Of a stretch of DNA of 42,901 nt, positions 27,412 through 37,164 are shown piece by piece. How positions within the stretch are numbered: the first letter of the stretch is position 1; each line of letters opens with the position of its first letter. The stretch is from an uncultured Bacilli bacterium. GTDB lineage: Bacteria; Bacillota_I; Bacilli_A; RF39; UBA660. The notes under the pieces are model-generated. The model was not told the origin of the DNA and searched no databases. It saw only the letters and a program-made list of their open reading frames with translations. Both the position numbers and the translations under genes were made by a program. The DNA lies in NCBI GenBank assembly GCA_944358415.1, contig CALVRA010000008.1, positions 1-42,901 of the forward strand, in the 5' to 3' direction.

Positions 27412-28311
27412 TTAAGCTAATTTTTTCTTAGCTACAAAAGCTAAAACTACACTAACAGCTAAAGCACCAAATACTAAGATAATTCCATCAGAAGTTTTAG
27501 GATTTTCTACTTCATCTTTAACTTCGTCTTTTTTATCTTCATCTTTTGTAGGCTCTTCTGGTACTACAGGCTCTTCAGTATTAACAGTAACTTCTGTACC
27601 TTCTAAAAGTTCATTAGATTCAAAAGCAACTGTTCCATCAGTATTTTTAACTGTTATCTTATTACCTACTAAATCAATAGTTTGAATAGTATCTAAAGTA
27701 TTTTCAACAGTAATAGTTTTATCAGCTGTAATTTGAGCAGTATCAACTTCTAATGGAGCACCTGTTTGATTTTTTACTTCAAATTTTCCATCCATAACTA
27801 AAGTAGGAACACCAGTAACCTCACTACCAATACCAAATTCAATACCTTTAGTATTACTATCCATAACTAAATCTTTAACAGTTACAGTACCACCATTAAT
27901 ACTAATTGCACCATATCCACAGTTTTTAATAACAACGCCATTTAAAACAACATGTCCACCATTATATGCTTGAGCACCATATTTTGGAGCACCATCTAAA
28001 ACAACGTCATTAAGTGTTACTGTGCTAGTAAATCTTGCAGCAATAATACTTTTATTAGGTCCTGGCCAAGCAGTATCCGCATTTTCCATAGGTTTAATAG
28101 TATGTCCATTACCAAAAATAGTAACATCTTTATCAGTTTCTAGTGGTGCATCAATAACAATATCACCAGTTAAAGAATAAACACCACCATTATCCATAGC
28201 AGCTTTTAAACCTGCATAATCGCTAACTGGTGTAGGTTCTTCTGCTTTTACCCCCATAAATGGAATAACCATAAATGCGCATACAAACAAGCTTAATAAT
28301 ACTTTTTTCAT
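27412..28311 (-). CDS. Sortase-anchored beta-helix surface protein (NPKTSD)
   Basis: About 299 residues, exported and probably wall-attached. The signal peptide is MKKVLLSLFVCAFMVIPFMGVKA. Residues about 30-210 are Gly/Val/Asn/Thr-rich short strands (for example LNDVVLDGAPKYG, GGHVVLNGVVIKN, GGTVTVKDLVMDS), as in right-handed beta-helix folds. A Pro/Glu/Lys/Asp stalk follows (about 230-268). The C-terminus is a sorting signal: NPKTSD, hydrophobic span, KKKLA. An NPxT-type motif is what class B sortases recognise, and a class B sortase gene lies divergently 120 bp away. The frame opens at a TTG, but GGGAGA serves the ATG at 28311. Ligand or substrate is unknown. Confidence 0.85.
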   Translation of the reverse strand: MKKVLLSLFVCAFMVIPFMGVKAEEPTPVSDYAGLKAAMDNGGVYSLTGDIVIDAPLETDKDVTIFGNGHTIKPMENADTAWPGPNKSIIAARFTSTVTLNDVVLDGAPKYGAQAYNGGHVVLNGVVIKNCGYGAISINGGTVTVKDLVMDSNTKGIEFGIGSEVTGVPTLVMDGKFEVKNQTGAPLEVDTAQITADKTITVENTLDTIQTIDLVGNKITVKNTDGTVAFESNELLEGTEVTVNTEEPVVPEEPTKDEDKKDEVKDEVENPKTSDGIILVFGALAVSVVLAFVAKKKLA

Positions 28312-28349
28312 AATTTCTCCCTTTCTAAGCAAGTCTCCTCGCTATTATA

Positions 28350-28378
28350 ATTATAACAAACGAATAAACTAAAAACAA
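28350..28378 (-). promoter_or_regulatory. Promoter of the NPKTSD surface protein gene
   Basis: Minus strand: -35 TTGTTT (28378-28373), 17-bp spacer, -10 TATAAT (28355-28350). Confidence 0.7.
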
Positions 28379-28396
28379 GCTATTTCATCCAAATTA

Positions 28397-28405
28397 TGTT
28401 ATAAT
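28397..28405 (+). promoter_or_regulatory. Extended -10 promoter of the sortase gene
   Basis: Plus strand TGTTATAAT ending at 28405, 24 bases before the ATG. No clear -35. It is back to back with the substrate promoter. Confidence 0.55.
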
Positions 28406-28428
28406 AATGTAAGCTAGGTGGTGATGAA

Positions 28429-29277
28429 ATGCATAAAAATGGCCGCATAACAAGAAGAGAATATCAAAAAAGAAAAAGAAGAAAAAAAGTCATCTGGACT
28501 GCCATTCTTATATTAAGTATCCTAATAGTTATACTATGTATAATCAAAATATTTTTCTGGAATAAAGATAATCAAACAATAGATAAAATTGAAAAAGATA
28601 TAAATACTAAAAAAATTGTCAAAGAAACAAAAAGTGAAACAGCTCAAAATATAAATCCACCTAAAAATAAAGACGATGATTACTGGTATTATATAAACAT
28701 GGATATGATGAGTGTCGATTTTAATGATTTAAAGCAAAAAAATAGTGATACCGTTGGTTTCATCAAAGTAAATGGCACCAATGTCAATTATCCAATAGTT
28801 CAGTCTAATGATAATTCATACTATTTAAAACATGCCTTCGATAAATCTAAAAATTCAGCTGGATGGGTTTTTGCCGATTACCGAAATGACATGATAAATT
28901 TTGATAAAAATACTGTTATCTATGGCCATAGTAGATCTAATCAAACTGTCTTTGGAAGTTTAAAAAAAGTCTTAAATAAATCATGGTATGGTAATAAAGA
29001 TAATCATATAATAAAACTCTCAACTCCTACCGAAAACACCTTATGGCAAATAGTCAGTATCTATACTATTAAACCAGAAAGTTATTATATTACTACTAAA
29101 TTTTCTGATTCTCAGTTTAAAACATTTACTCAAACTATAAAAAATAGAAGTCAAATAAATTTTAGTGGTACCATAAATGAAAATGATAAAATTCTGACTC
29201 TATCAACCTGTGAAGACGTTGCCGGCAACACCAGACTAGTAATACATGCCAAACTAATAAAATTAGAGCAAAGATAA
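28429..29277 (+). CDS. srtB: Class B sortase
   Basis: Membrane-anchored transpeptidase that attaches surface proteins to the cell wall. It has a basic cytosolic start, one membrane span (about residues 22-44), a linker, and the sortase barrel. Catalytic residues are His167 (VIYGHSRSN), Cys261 (LTLSTC) and Arg269 (NTRLVIHAKL). DDDYWYYINM and NVNYPIVQSNDN, upstream of the barrel, are typical of class B. AGGTGG precedes the ATG. The likely client is the adjacent divergent NPKTSD protein. The giant Ig-like protein in this window has no sorting signal. Confidence 0.93.
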   Translation: MHKNGRITRREYQKRKRRKKVIWTAILILSILIVILCIIKIFFWNKDNQTIDKIEKDINTKKIVKETKSETAQNINPPKNKDDDYWYYINMDMMSVDFNDLKQKNSDTVGFIKVNGTNVNYPIVQSNDNSYYLKHAFDKSKNSAGWVFADYRNDMINFDKNTVIYGHSRSNQTVFGSLKKVLNKSWYGNKDNHIIKLSTPTENTLWQIVSIYTIKPESYYITTKFSDSQFKTFTQTIKNRSQINFSGTINENDKILTLSTCEDVAGNTRLVIHAKLIKLEQR

Positions 29278-29303
29278 AATAGTGCAATAACGCACTATTT
29301 TTT
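29277..29303 (+). terminator. Terminator of srtB
   Basis: AAATAGTGC, AATAAC loop, GCACTATTT, then T-run. It overlaps the end of the convergent repeat-protein gene. Confidence 0.85.
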
Positions 29304-31994
29304 AACTTTACACTTTTGTTTAATTTTCAAATATTTTTCAGGATTTTTTTCTAGTTCTTCCATTATCTCATCATCAATAATCAAACACTCTGGGCAAGTA
29401 TTTTCAGGAAGCTTTAAGCCTTCCGCACTTGATAAAAAACTTAAATCAATATTTCTTCCTACGTAATCAGGAAGTTCAACTCCAAATGCGCTTATTAAAT
29501 TATTTAAATATAAATTACCACCTACATTTTCAGGTAACTTTAATTTCTTTGCCATTATTAAACTACTTAAATCTAAATCTTCTTCTACACATTCTGGTAA
29601 TTCTAGTTTATCTACCCTTTCTAAACTACTTAAATCTAAAGTGCCACCAACACTTTTTGGAAAAATTAAACCTTCTGTATATTTTGCACTACTTAAATCT
29701 AAATTACCACCTACATTTTCAGGTAACTTTAAGCCTTCGGCAACTTTCAAACTTTCTAAATTTAAATCTCCATCTACATTTTCCGGAAGTTTCAATCCCT
29801 CAGAGCTCATTAAACCATTTAAATATAAAGAGCCCAACATATCTTCAGGAAACCTTAATCCTTCCGCATTTCTTAAACTACTTAAATCTAAATAGTTATA
29901 TATTAATTCAGGCAATTCTAAACCCTTAATATCTCTCAAACTTTTTAAATCAAGTTCATCAACACTTTCAGGAAATTCTAGTCCTTCCGCACTAACTATA
30001 TTATCTAAAAATATTCCTCTTGCAGTTTTAGGTAATATTAAATTTTTAAAACTTTTTAAATTTTCTAAACGAAGATTCCCAACAATGTCAGGAAACTTTA
30101 AATCTTCGGCAACTTCCAAGCTTCCTAACATTAAATCACTTCTCACTTCTTGTGGAAATTCTAATCTTTTCGCATTTACTAAACTACCTAAGTATAAACT
30201 ACCTACTACATATTCAGGCAATTTTAAATTATCTATATATTCTACACTATTTAAATTCAAAACACCACTTATATAATTAGGTAATTTTAATCCATCTACA
30301 TTTTTAAGACTGTTTAATTCTAAACTGCCATTTATAACTTCTGGAAATTCTATTTTTTCTAAACTTTCAACGTTTCTAAGTCGAAGAAGACCATTTACCA
30401 CTTTTGGAAATCTCAATTCTTTTACTTGCTTCAAACTACCTAAATCAATATTCCCTCCTATATATTCAGGCAATTTTAAATTTAAAGCACATACTAAGTC
30501 ACTTAAATATAAACTACCTCCTACATATTCAGGAAGTTTTAAACCTTCAGAATTTATTAAATTTCTTAAATCAAGATTTCCTCCTATGTGTTTTGGCAAC
30601 TTTAAACCTCTTTTATTCACAAAATCTGCCAAATGAAATGGTAAAACTATATTTCCACTAAAATATTTTAATCTTCCTAAATCAATATCTATATCATTAA
30701 TTTCTAGATTATCATATATAAAAACAACAACATCCTCATTATAAATATCTTTTATATTATCACTAACTTGATTTTCTCTACACTCAAACATACAAGCATA
30801 ATCTTTTTTTAAATTTCTCTTACTTTTTATCTCTTCTATTCTAGGATCTTTCTCATAACCAAATCCTTCTATTTTATCATCTATTTCATATAAAAATCTT
30901 AATTCCTCTTTAGTTAAATCATATCCTCTTTGTACTTTATTATCTATCGTTGTTAAAAATTGCATATCATATTCTTTTTTTCTATATTTATCTCTATCTG
31001 GAAACTCTTCTAACTTTTTATCTAATATTGGCATCATCTCTGGTTCCATATTTTGATTACTAGCTATTCCCCTAATTTCACCTATTTTATTATGTCCATC
31101 CATTCTAATAGCTATCCTTGGTACTTTTGCTTCTCCATTTTCATCTAATGTATAATATACATAAAAATCGCCATTTTCTAACTGCATAGACGCAAAGTTC
31201 TCTCCTGCTGCTGTACACCATCCTGTATAATATCCTTGTAAACTATCCCTTAATATATGATAATCTGAACCTTGTTCATACTTTATCCATTTTCCTAAAG
31301 TAGTATTGTTTTGCTTTTCTCCTTTGTTCATAATCATTTTAATGGAATACTCATATAAAGTTTTAAAATTTCCACTTCCTAAAGCACTTCTTATCTCAGT
31401 ATCTCCTTTTTTATCTTTTATATATTCTTCCATTAGTTTTAATGTATTAAATATTGCTTCTCTTTCAACTGGTGGGAATGGATATACTGTATGTTTATCT
31501 CTTTTTGAAAACTTACTTGTTTCTTTATTATATTTTCCTAATTGTTGTAAGCCTTGAAACACCCAGTATTTTTCCCACATTTCATAACTTTCACTTTCCT
31601 CATCAAATAAGAAATACTCTATCCATTGATCTAATGACTCTTTTTGATCAGAAATTATTTGTTTTATTAGCATTTCCTTTCTTTCTGAAGTTATTTCTAT
31701 ATTTCCATATCCTCTTTCTCTCATTATCCTTTTTTCATGTTCAAAATAACTCTCAGGTATATCCTCAGGTTTTATCACATAAAGATTATAATAAAAGTAT
31801 TTAAGTATTTTTAAATCATTTTCATTTTTACTTAAAGCTACCTTTTTATGTATTTTTTCTAATCTATCAAAATAGTTTAATATTTTATCTCTTTTTTTAT
31901 CTGATTCACTCATCCCATACATCGCGCTTTTTGACATATGAAGATTTTTATATAGTTTAGTTATTATATCTATCCACATATTTCTTCCATTCAT
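29295..31994 (-). CDS. Solenoid protein with ~20 leucine-rich-like 22-residue repeats
   Basis: About 899 residues, no signal peptide, so likely cytosolic. The first ~270 residues are charged and helical. A compact module (about 270-330) reads GYYTGWCTAAGENFASM, NGDFYVYYTLDENG, PRIAIRMDG and GEIRGIASNQNMEPEM. It recalls domains that precede such repeats in other gut Bacillota proteins, but I cannot name it. Residues about 455-880 are roughly 20 units of the form GLKLPE-x-VGG-LDLSSL-xx-AE, with LP or FP recurring every 21-22 residues. The C-terminus is basic. GTG at 32003 is possible, but AAAGGTGA fits the ATG at 31994. Function unknown; the repeats suggest a binding scaffold. Confidence 0.75.
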   Translation of the reverse strand: MNGRNMWIDIITKLYKNLHMSKSAMYGMSESDKKRDKILNYFDRLEKIHKKVALSKNENDLKILKYFYYNLYVIKPEDIPESYFEHEKRIMRERGYGNIEITSERKEMLIKQIISDQKESLDQWIEYFLFDEESESYEMWEKYWVFQGLQQLGKYNKETSKFSKRDKHTVYPFPPVEREAIFNTLKLMEEYIKDKKGDTEIRSALGSGNFKTLYEYSIKMIMNKGEKQNNTTLGKWIKYEQGSDYHILRDSLQGYYTGWCTAAGENFASMQLENGDFYVYYTLDENGEAKVPRIAIRMDGHNKIGEIRGIASNQNMEPEMMPILDKKLEEFPDRDKYRKKEYDMQFLTTIDNKVQRGYDLTKEELRFLYEIDDKIEGFGYEKDPRIEEIKSKRNLKKDYACMFECRENQVSDNIKDIYNEDVVVFIYDNLEINDIDIDLGRLKYFSGNIVLPFHLADFVNKRGLKLPKHIGGNLDLRNLINSEGLKLPEYVGGSLYLSDLVCALNLKLPEYIGGNIDLGSLKQVKELRFPKVVNGLLRLRNVESLEKIEFPEVINGSLELNSLKNVDGLKLPNYISGVLNLNSVEYIDNLKLPEYVVGSLYLGSLVNAKRLEFPQEVRSDLMLGSLEVAEDLKFPDIVGNLRLENLKSFKNLILPKTARGIFLDNIVSAEGLEFPESVDELDLKSLRDIKGLELPELIYNYLDLSSLRNAEGLRFPEDMLGSLYLNGLMSSEGLKLPENVDGDLNLESLKVAEGLKLPENVGGNLDLSSAKYTEGLIFPKSVGGTLDLSSLERVDKLELPECVEEDLDLSSLIMAKKLKLPENVGGNLYLNNLISAFGVELPDYVGRNIDLSFLSSAEGLKLPENTCPECLIIDDEIMEELEKNPEKYLKIKQKCKVKK
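29390..30690 (-). repeat. Array of ~20 degenerate 63-66-bp coding repeats
   Basis: Each unit encodes a variant of LKLPEYVGGNLYLSSLVNAEG. The unit is 21-22 codons, diverged at DNA level, so the array is old rather than recently expanded. It produces long open frames on the opposite strand that are not genes. Confidence 0.85.
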
Positions 31995-32050
31995 TAAAAT
32001 CACCTTTCAAATAATATACAACAAAATAGCAAAATTTTCTAGAAAAAAAC

Positions 32051-32076
32051 AAAAAAAAGCTTAAAAACTTAAGCTT
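32051..32076 (-). terminator. Terminator of the 32069-32701 gene
   Basis: Minus strand: AAGCTTAA, loop, TTAAGCTT, then eight T, overlapping the stop codon. Confidence 0.8.
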
Positions 32077-32701
32077 GATCATAATTTATATGAATCGTAA
32101 TTTCTTTACTAAATTTTTCATCATGTGTGCCGCTACCATTATATTTTATACTAAACTTCATTTTTCTTTTTTCCTTAGAATCTAATCTATCACCTTCAGC
32201 AATATTTTCTACTTTATAAGTAATAACATCATTTTCAATTACTTCTGGCACTACATTAATACTAGCAACCACAACATCTAATTCACCTTTATTTTCAATC
32301 AAAAGTTCATAAACTATTTCTTCACCAGGTTCAGTAAATGTTACATTAAATGTAGCAATATCCTTATCAAAACTATAACTACCTGTCGCAAGTCCTTTAT
32401 TAGTACTTATATCTTGCATATCAACAAACTGAATATCCCAAACTCCCTCTTTTTGATACTGTTTATTGTTTGAAGCTAATGGCTGTGCAAAAACTGCATA
32501 CCACATAAGTAAAAGTGCTGCAAGTGCAACCAATAATATAACAACCCAATTAGTTGTCTTCTTAGACCATTTCACATGGCGATCTTTAGCATCAAGAATC
32601 TCATCCGCATGAGGTTCCCATAATTCCAAAACTTCTATTTCATCTTCTTTGTTATTATCCTCAATTTTAAACTTATCATCCATGTTATAATTATTATCCA
32701 T
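32069..32701 (-). CDS. Single-span membrane protein with extracellular beta domain
   Basis: A 210-residue protein. An acidic cytosolic tail of about 48 residues precedes one strong membrane span (TNWVVILLVALAALLLMWYAVF). The extracellular part looks like a beta-sandwich: ATFNVTFTEPGEEIVYELLIENKGELDVVV, then KMKFSIKYNG, then SKEITIHINYDQ. The PGE...Y-x-x-x-IxNxG-x-x pattern resembles domains found in secreted fibre or Ig-like proteins. I do not recognise a named family. It has its own promoter and terminator. Confidence 0.65.
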   Translation of the reverse strand: MDNNYNMDDKFKIEDNNKEDEIEVLELWEPHADEILDAKDRHVKWSKKTTNWVVILLVALAALLLMWYAVFAQPLASNNKQYQKEGVWDIQFVDMQDISTNKGLATGSYSFDKDIATFNVTFTEPGEEIVYELLIENKGELDVVVASINVVPEVIENDVITYKVENIAEGDRLDSKEKRKMKFSIKYNGSGTHDEKFSKEITIHINYDQA

Positions 32702-32734
32702 AAACTATCATTCCTTACCGTCTACTCTAAACCT

Positions 32735-32763
32735 AGTATATCATAAAGATTACCTTTAAGCAA
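32735..32763 (-). promoter_or_regulatory. Promoter of the 32069-32701 gene
   Basis: Minus strand: -35 TTGCTT (32763-32758), 17-bp spacer, -10 TATACT (32740-32735). Confidence 0.6.
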
Positions 32764-32811
32764 TAACATAATTTAAAAATAAAAACATAAACTTTACTAA
32801 AAGGAGGAATT

Positions 32812-34675
<1,864 letters not shown>

Positions 34676-34714
34676 AATTAATATATTAACCAAAAACCAA
34701 ACAAAAATCAATGC

Positions 34715-34933
34715 TTACATATACTTTTGCATTGATTTCATCATTTGATTAACTTGTTTTTGGCTAGGAGTTCTTCCCATACCACTCATCATTGCTTTAA
34801 TCATTTCTTCATTAATTGGTGGATTTTCCTTAAGTTGTTTCTTCATAATTTTTTTGGCTATTAAAAACCCTATAATAACTCCAACAATCAAACCACCAAG
34901 TACTTTTAACAAATCTAATAAAAATGCACCCAT
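34715..34933 (-). CDS. yneF: YneF-family (UPF0154) small membrane protein
   Basis: A 72-residue protein with one N-terminal membrane span ([25 protein letters not shown]) and a cytosolic tail ([32 protein letters not shown]). The NPPI-x-E-x-M-I-x-x-MM-x-x-MG-x-x-PS pattern is diagnostic of YneF. The frame is open 17 codons further up, but GAGGAGG sits eight bases before the ATG at 34933. In Bacillus yneF lies in the lexA-yneA region, as here. Function unknown. Confidence 0.9.
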   Translation of the reverse strand: MGAFLLDLLKVLGGLIVGVIIGFLIAKKIMKKQLKENPPINEEMIKAMMSGMGRTPSQKQVNQMMKSMQKYM

Positions 34934-34999
34934 ATAATCTGCCTCCTCATAAGATATTTTACTAAAAAATATCATTAATCGCAAGGCTTATTAAAACAT

Positions 35000-35134
35000 T
35001 TACGCATTTAAAGTTATTTTTTCCATATCATTTTGGGTATGACTTACCGCCGAATTTTCCGACGCACTAATATAACTTACTCCTAAAACCATTACAACTA
35101 AAGCAATAACTGCCTTGCACTTTAAAATTTCCAT
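35000..35134 (-). CDS. 44-aa SOS-regulated membrane peptide divergent from lexA
   Basis: A small gene below usual length cut-offs. The peptide starts MEILKCKAVIALVVMVLGVS, one membrane span with two Lys in front, and continues with a short Ser/Asn-rich polar tail ending ITLNA. The start is supported by GGAGGT seven bases before the ATG. The promoter is near perfect (TTGACA, 17, TATGAT), with a LexA box filling its spacer. In Bacillus the gene divergent from lexA is yneA, an SOS division inhibitor. This one lacks a LysM domain, so it is a positional rather than sequence match; small SOS division inhibitors elsewhere (SosA, SidA) are also single-span peptides. The inhibitor role is inference. 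Confidence 0.8.
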   Translation of the reverse strand: MEILKCKAVIALVVMVLGVSYISASENSAVSHTQNDMEKITLNA

Positions 35135-35160
35135 TTTTCATACCTCCCTTTAACATAACA

Positions 35161-35189
35161 ATCATATCACGAACAAACATTCGTGTCAA
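35161..35189 (-). promoter_or_regulatory. Promoter of the SOS peptide gene
   Basis: Minus strand: -35 TTGACA (35189-35184), 17-bp spacer, -10 TATGAT (35166-35161). The spacer is largely occupied by LexA box 1. Confidence 0.85.
35168..35185. promoter_or_regulatory. LexA operator, box 1
   Basis: CACGAACAAACATTCGTG: a palindrome matching the Gram-positive SOS box CGAAC-N4-GTTCG with one change (ATTCG). It lies inside the promoter of the SOS peptide. Confidence 0.88.
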
Positions 35190-35198
35190 TACATTTTT

Positions 35199-35212
35199 CA
35201 AACAAATGTTTG
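35199..35212. promoter_or_regulatory. LexA operator, box 2
   Basis: CAAACAAATGTTTG: a perfect palindrome of the same class, overlapping the lexA -35. It is expected to mediate lexA autorepression. Confidence 0.8.
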
Positions 35213-35238
35213 ACTAAAAATAAAATATGTGTTAAAAT
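35210..35238 (+). promoter_or_regulatory. Promoter of lexA
   Basis: Plus strand: -35 TTGACT (35210-35215), 17-bp spacer, -10 TAAAAT (35233-35238). Confidence 0.85.
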
Positions 35239-35264
35239 ATGTATAGAAAAATAAGGAGGAAAAA

Positions 35265-35882
35265 ATGGAAAAATTAACTCGTAGACAAGTTGATGTTTTA
35301 AATTATATTAAATCATACATTGTTTCTCATGGATACCCACCAACAGTAAGAGAAATAGGTAAAGCCCTAGATATCTCTTCACCGGCCACTATTCATGCTC
35401 ACTTAAATAATCTAGAAAAAAAAGGCTTCATAAAAAAAGAAAACTCTAAAAATAGAGCTATTGAATTACTCGTTAAAAATGAATTTGAACCTGAAAACGA
35501 ACTAGTTGCCGAAGTACCACTACTTGGTAAAATAACTGCTGGTTCCCCAATCGAAGCCATTGAAATGCCAAATGAATTTTTTGCCATTCCAGCTTATTTA
35601 CTCCCAAAAGGAAAAGAAGTCTTTACCCTAAAAGTTGATGGAACTAGTATGATAAACGCTGGAATTCTAGATGGCGACATCGTAATCGTTGAAAGAAAAA
35701 ATACTGCTCGAAATGGTGAAATTGTCGTTGCTATGACTGATGAAAATGAAGTTACATTAAAAACTTTTTACAAAGAAGATGGTCACTTCCGTCTTCAACC
35801 AGAAAATGACACTATGGACCCTATAATCTTAAACAATGTTACCATCTTAGGTAAAGCTATTGGCCTATATAGAAAAATATAA
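35265..35882 (+). CDS. lexA: LexA repressor
   Basis: SOS master repressor, 205 residues. The winged helix-turn-helix (PPTVREIGKALDISSPATIHAHLNNL) is followed by the self-cleavage domain, with the Ala92-Gly93 scissile bond (KITAGSP), Ser128 (DGTSM) and Lys166 (VTLKTF). All catalytic residues are intact. AAGGAGGA precedes the ATG. Two LexA boxes upstream control it and the divergent small gene. Confidence 0.97.
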   Translation: MEKLTRRQVDVLNYIKSYIVSHGYPPTVREIGKALDISSPATIHAHLNNLEKKGFIKKENSKNRAIELLVKNEFEPENELVAEVPLLGKITAGSPIEAIEMPNEFFAIPAYLLPKGKEVFTLKVDGTSMINAGILDGDIVIVERKNTARNGEIVVAMTDENEVTLKTFYKEDGHFRLQPENDTMDPIILNNVTILGKAIGLYRKI

Positions 35883-35910
35883 CATACTTTAATTAGTATG
35901 TTATTTTTTA
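35879..35910. terminator. Bidirectional terminator between lexA and the pilin cluster
   Basis: ATAACATACT, TTAATT loop, AGTATGTTAT, flanked by T-rich sequence downstream on the plus strand and A-rich sequence on the other side. It serves lexA and possibly the convergent Ig-like gene. Confidence 0.75.
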
Positions 35911-36728
35911 TAATAAGTACTAGACAGCTTATATTTCCCATTTTCCAAAACTAATGCAATCACATTACCAGAAACATCTAAACTTTCACTAATACTTGCC
36001 TCTTTAAAACTTTTGCCATTATCTAAACTATACATATAAGTATAATTATCCCCACTAGGATAATTAATAATTAACTCATCCTTTTCTAAAAATTCTATCC
36101 CAGGAATAACTTTAATCAATCTTTTTTTTACAGTCTCATTACCACTTTTATCTTTTGCTCTGCATGAAATCACATAATTTCCTGGCTCATCCTTTAAATT
36201 ATTATCACACTTTAAACTAACCTTACCAGAATTATCAGTAACAATAACTCCCTCATATACATCATATTCCAAAACCTCATTAGTAAAAATACTAACCGTA
36301 TCTGGCATCACCAATCGTGGCTTTTTATTATCATAAACAATAACCACCCTTGAAGCTTCTTTTAACTCTACGTCATTAGATACTTCGTATTTCACTGTAT
36401 AATAACCAGATTTTTCCGTATCTATTCCACTCACTTGACGACCATCTTTAAAATAAGAAATAGCTATTCCATCTGATATATTTTTGCCATCATCATACGC
36501 TTTAGCGCCAAGTTCTTTATATTTATTCATCTCACCTACATATACCAAAAAATCGCCATTTAATCTTAAAGTAAAATCATCTTTTTTAACATTTTCATTT
36601 TGTAAAATTTCTTTAGCTTCATCCCTATTCAAATAATTAAATATTTTAATTCCAATAAGTAAAATAATAAAAAATATAATAACTAAAGTTAAAAAGCCAA
36701 CCACTTGACCTCTAGTATATCCATTCAT
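35901..36728 (-). CDS. Membrane-anchored Ig-like protein of the prepilin cluster
   Basis: A 275-residue protein with a short N-terminus and a membrane span (VVGFLTLVIIFFIILLIGIKIF), then an extracellular region. One DUF5011/HYR-like Ig domain ends in DEPGNYVISCRAKDKSGNE; a second beta-rich segment has YTYMYSLDNGKSFKEA. No prepilin cleavage motif is present. It starts four bases after the pilin gene upstream, so it belongs to a three-gene operon with the two prepilins and may be a surface partner of the pilus. Similar Ig-like modules occur in the giant protein at 2489-6463. Confidence 0.7.
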   Translation of the reverse strand: MNGYTRGQVVGFLTLVIIFFIILLIGIKIFNYLNRDEAKEILQNENVKKDDFTLRLNGDFLVYVGEMNKYKELGAKAYDDGKNISDGIAISYFKDGRQVSGIDTEKSGYYTVKYEVSNDVELKEASRVVIVYDNKKPRLVMPDTVSIFTNEVLEYDVYEGVIVTDNSGKVSLKCDNNLKDEPGNYVISCRAKDKSGNETVKKRLIKVIPGIEFLEKDELIINYPSGDNYTYMYSLDNGKSFKEASISESLDVSGNVIALVLENGKYKLSSTYYKK

Positions 36729-36731
36729 AAA

Positions 36732-37163
36732 TTATTCCTCTATACTATCAAGCACACACTCATCCGCATTAGTAATATCTTCATCAACAACTGCCGACTT
36801 TGAAGAAGCACTTTTAACCACACAAATATGAGCCTCATTACTCCATAAAGCTAAAGTAACCTTGCCATTATCATCAATTTTTAGCTCACCAGCATCCGGT
36901 AAATCACCATCAGTTTTAAGTAAATTTTTCACATCATCTGAACTAGTCTTATAATTAATTAAAAGTGTTGGATCTTCATTCAAAGCTTGCCTTTCAGCTT
37001 GATACGTTCCAGCCGATACAACAAGACCATGAGCCGCACTAATAAAAGCTTTTTCCCTAGAAGAATTAATTATTCCAAGCGCCAAAGGTGTTGTAATTAA
37101 TGCTATAATTGCAATAATAGAAATAACCGCTAATAACTCAATCAAAGTAAAACCCTTTTTCAT
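36732..37163 (-). CDS. Class III type IV prepilin
   Basis: A 143-residue pilin precursor starting MKKG/FTLIELLAVISIIAIIALITTPLA: short basic leader, Gly-Phe cleavage site, Glu at +5 and hydrophobic assembly helix. The soluble part has two cysteines (HICVV and DECVL) near the C-terminus. The open frame extends 18 codons upstream into the previous gene, but GAGGAGG fits the ATG at 37163, one base after the previous stop. Part of the prepilin-prepilin-Ig operon. No assembly ATPase is nearby. Confidence 0.88.
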   Translation of the reverse strand: MKKGFTLIELLAVISIIAIIALITTPLALGIINSSREKAFISAAHGLVVSAGTYQAERQALNEDPTLLINYKTSSDDVKNLLKTDGDLPDAGELKIDDNGKVTLALWSNEAHICVVKSASSKSAVVDEDITNADECVLDSIEE

Positions 37164-37164
37164 C

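Noticed and set aside
29429-30661. Several long leucine-rich open frames on the plus strand
   Set aside because: They are antisense shadows of the 22-residue coding repeats of the minus-strand gene; they have no ribosome sites and no plausible composition.
29390-30690. Regularly spaced repeats resembling a CRISPR array
   Set aside because: The period of 63-66 bp is a multiple of three, units encode a protein repeat, and there is no constant repeat with unique spacers.
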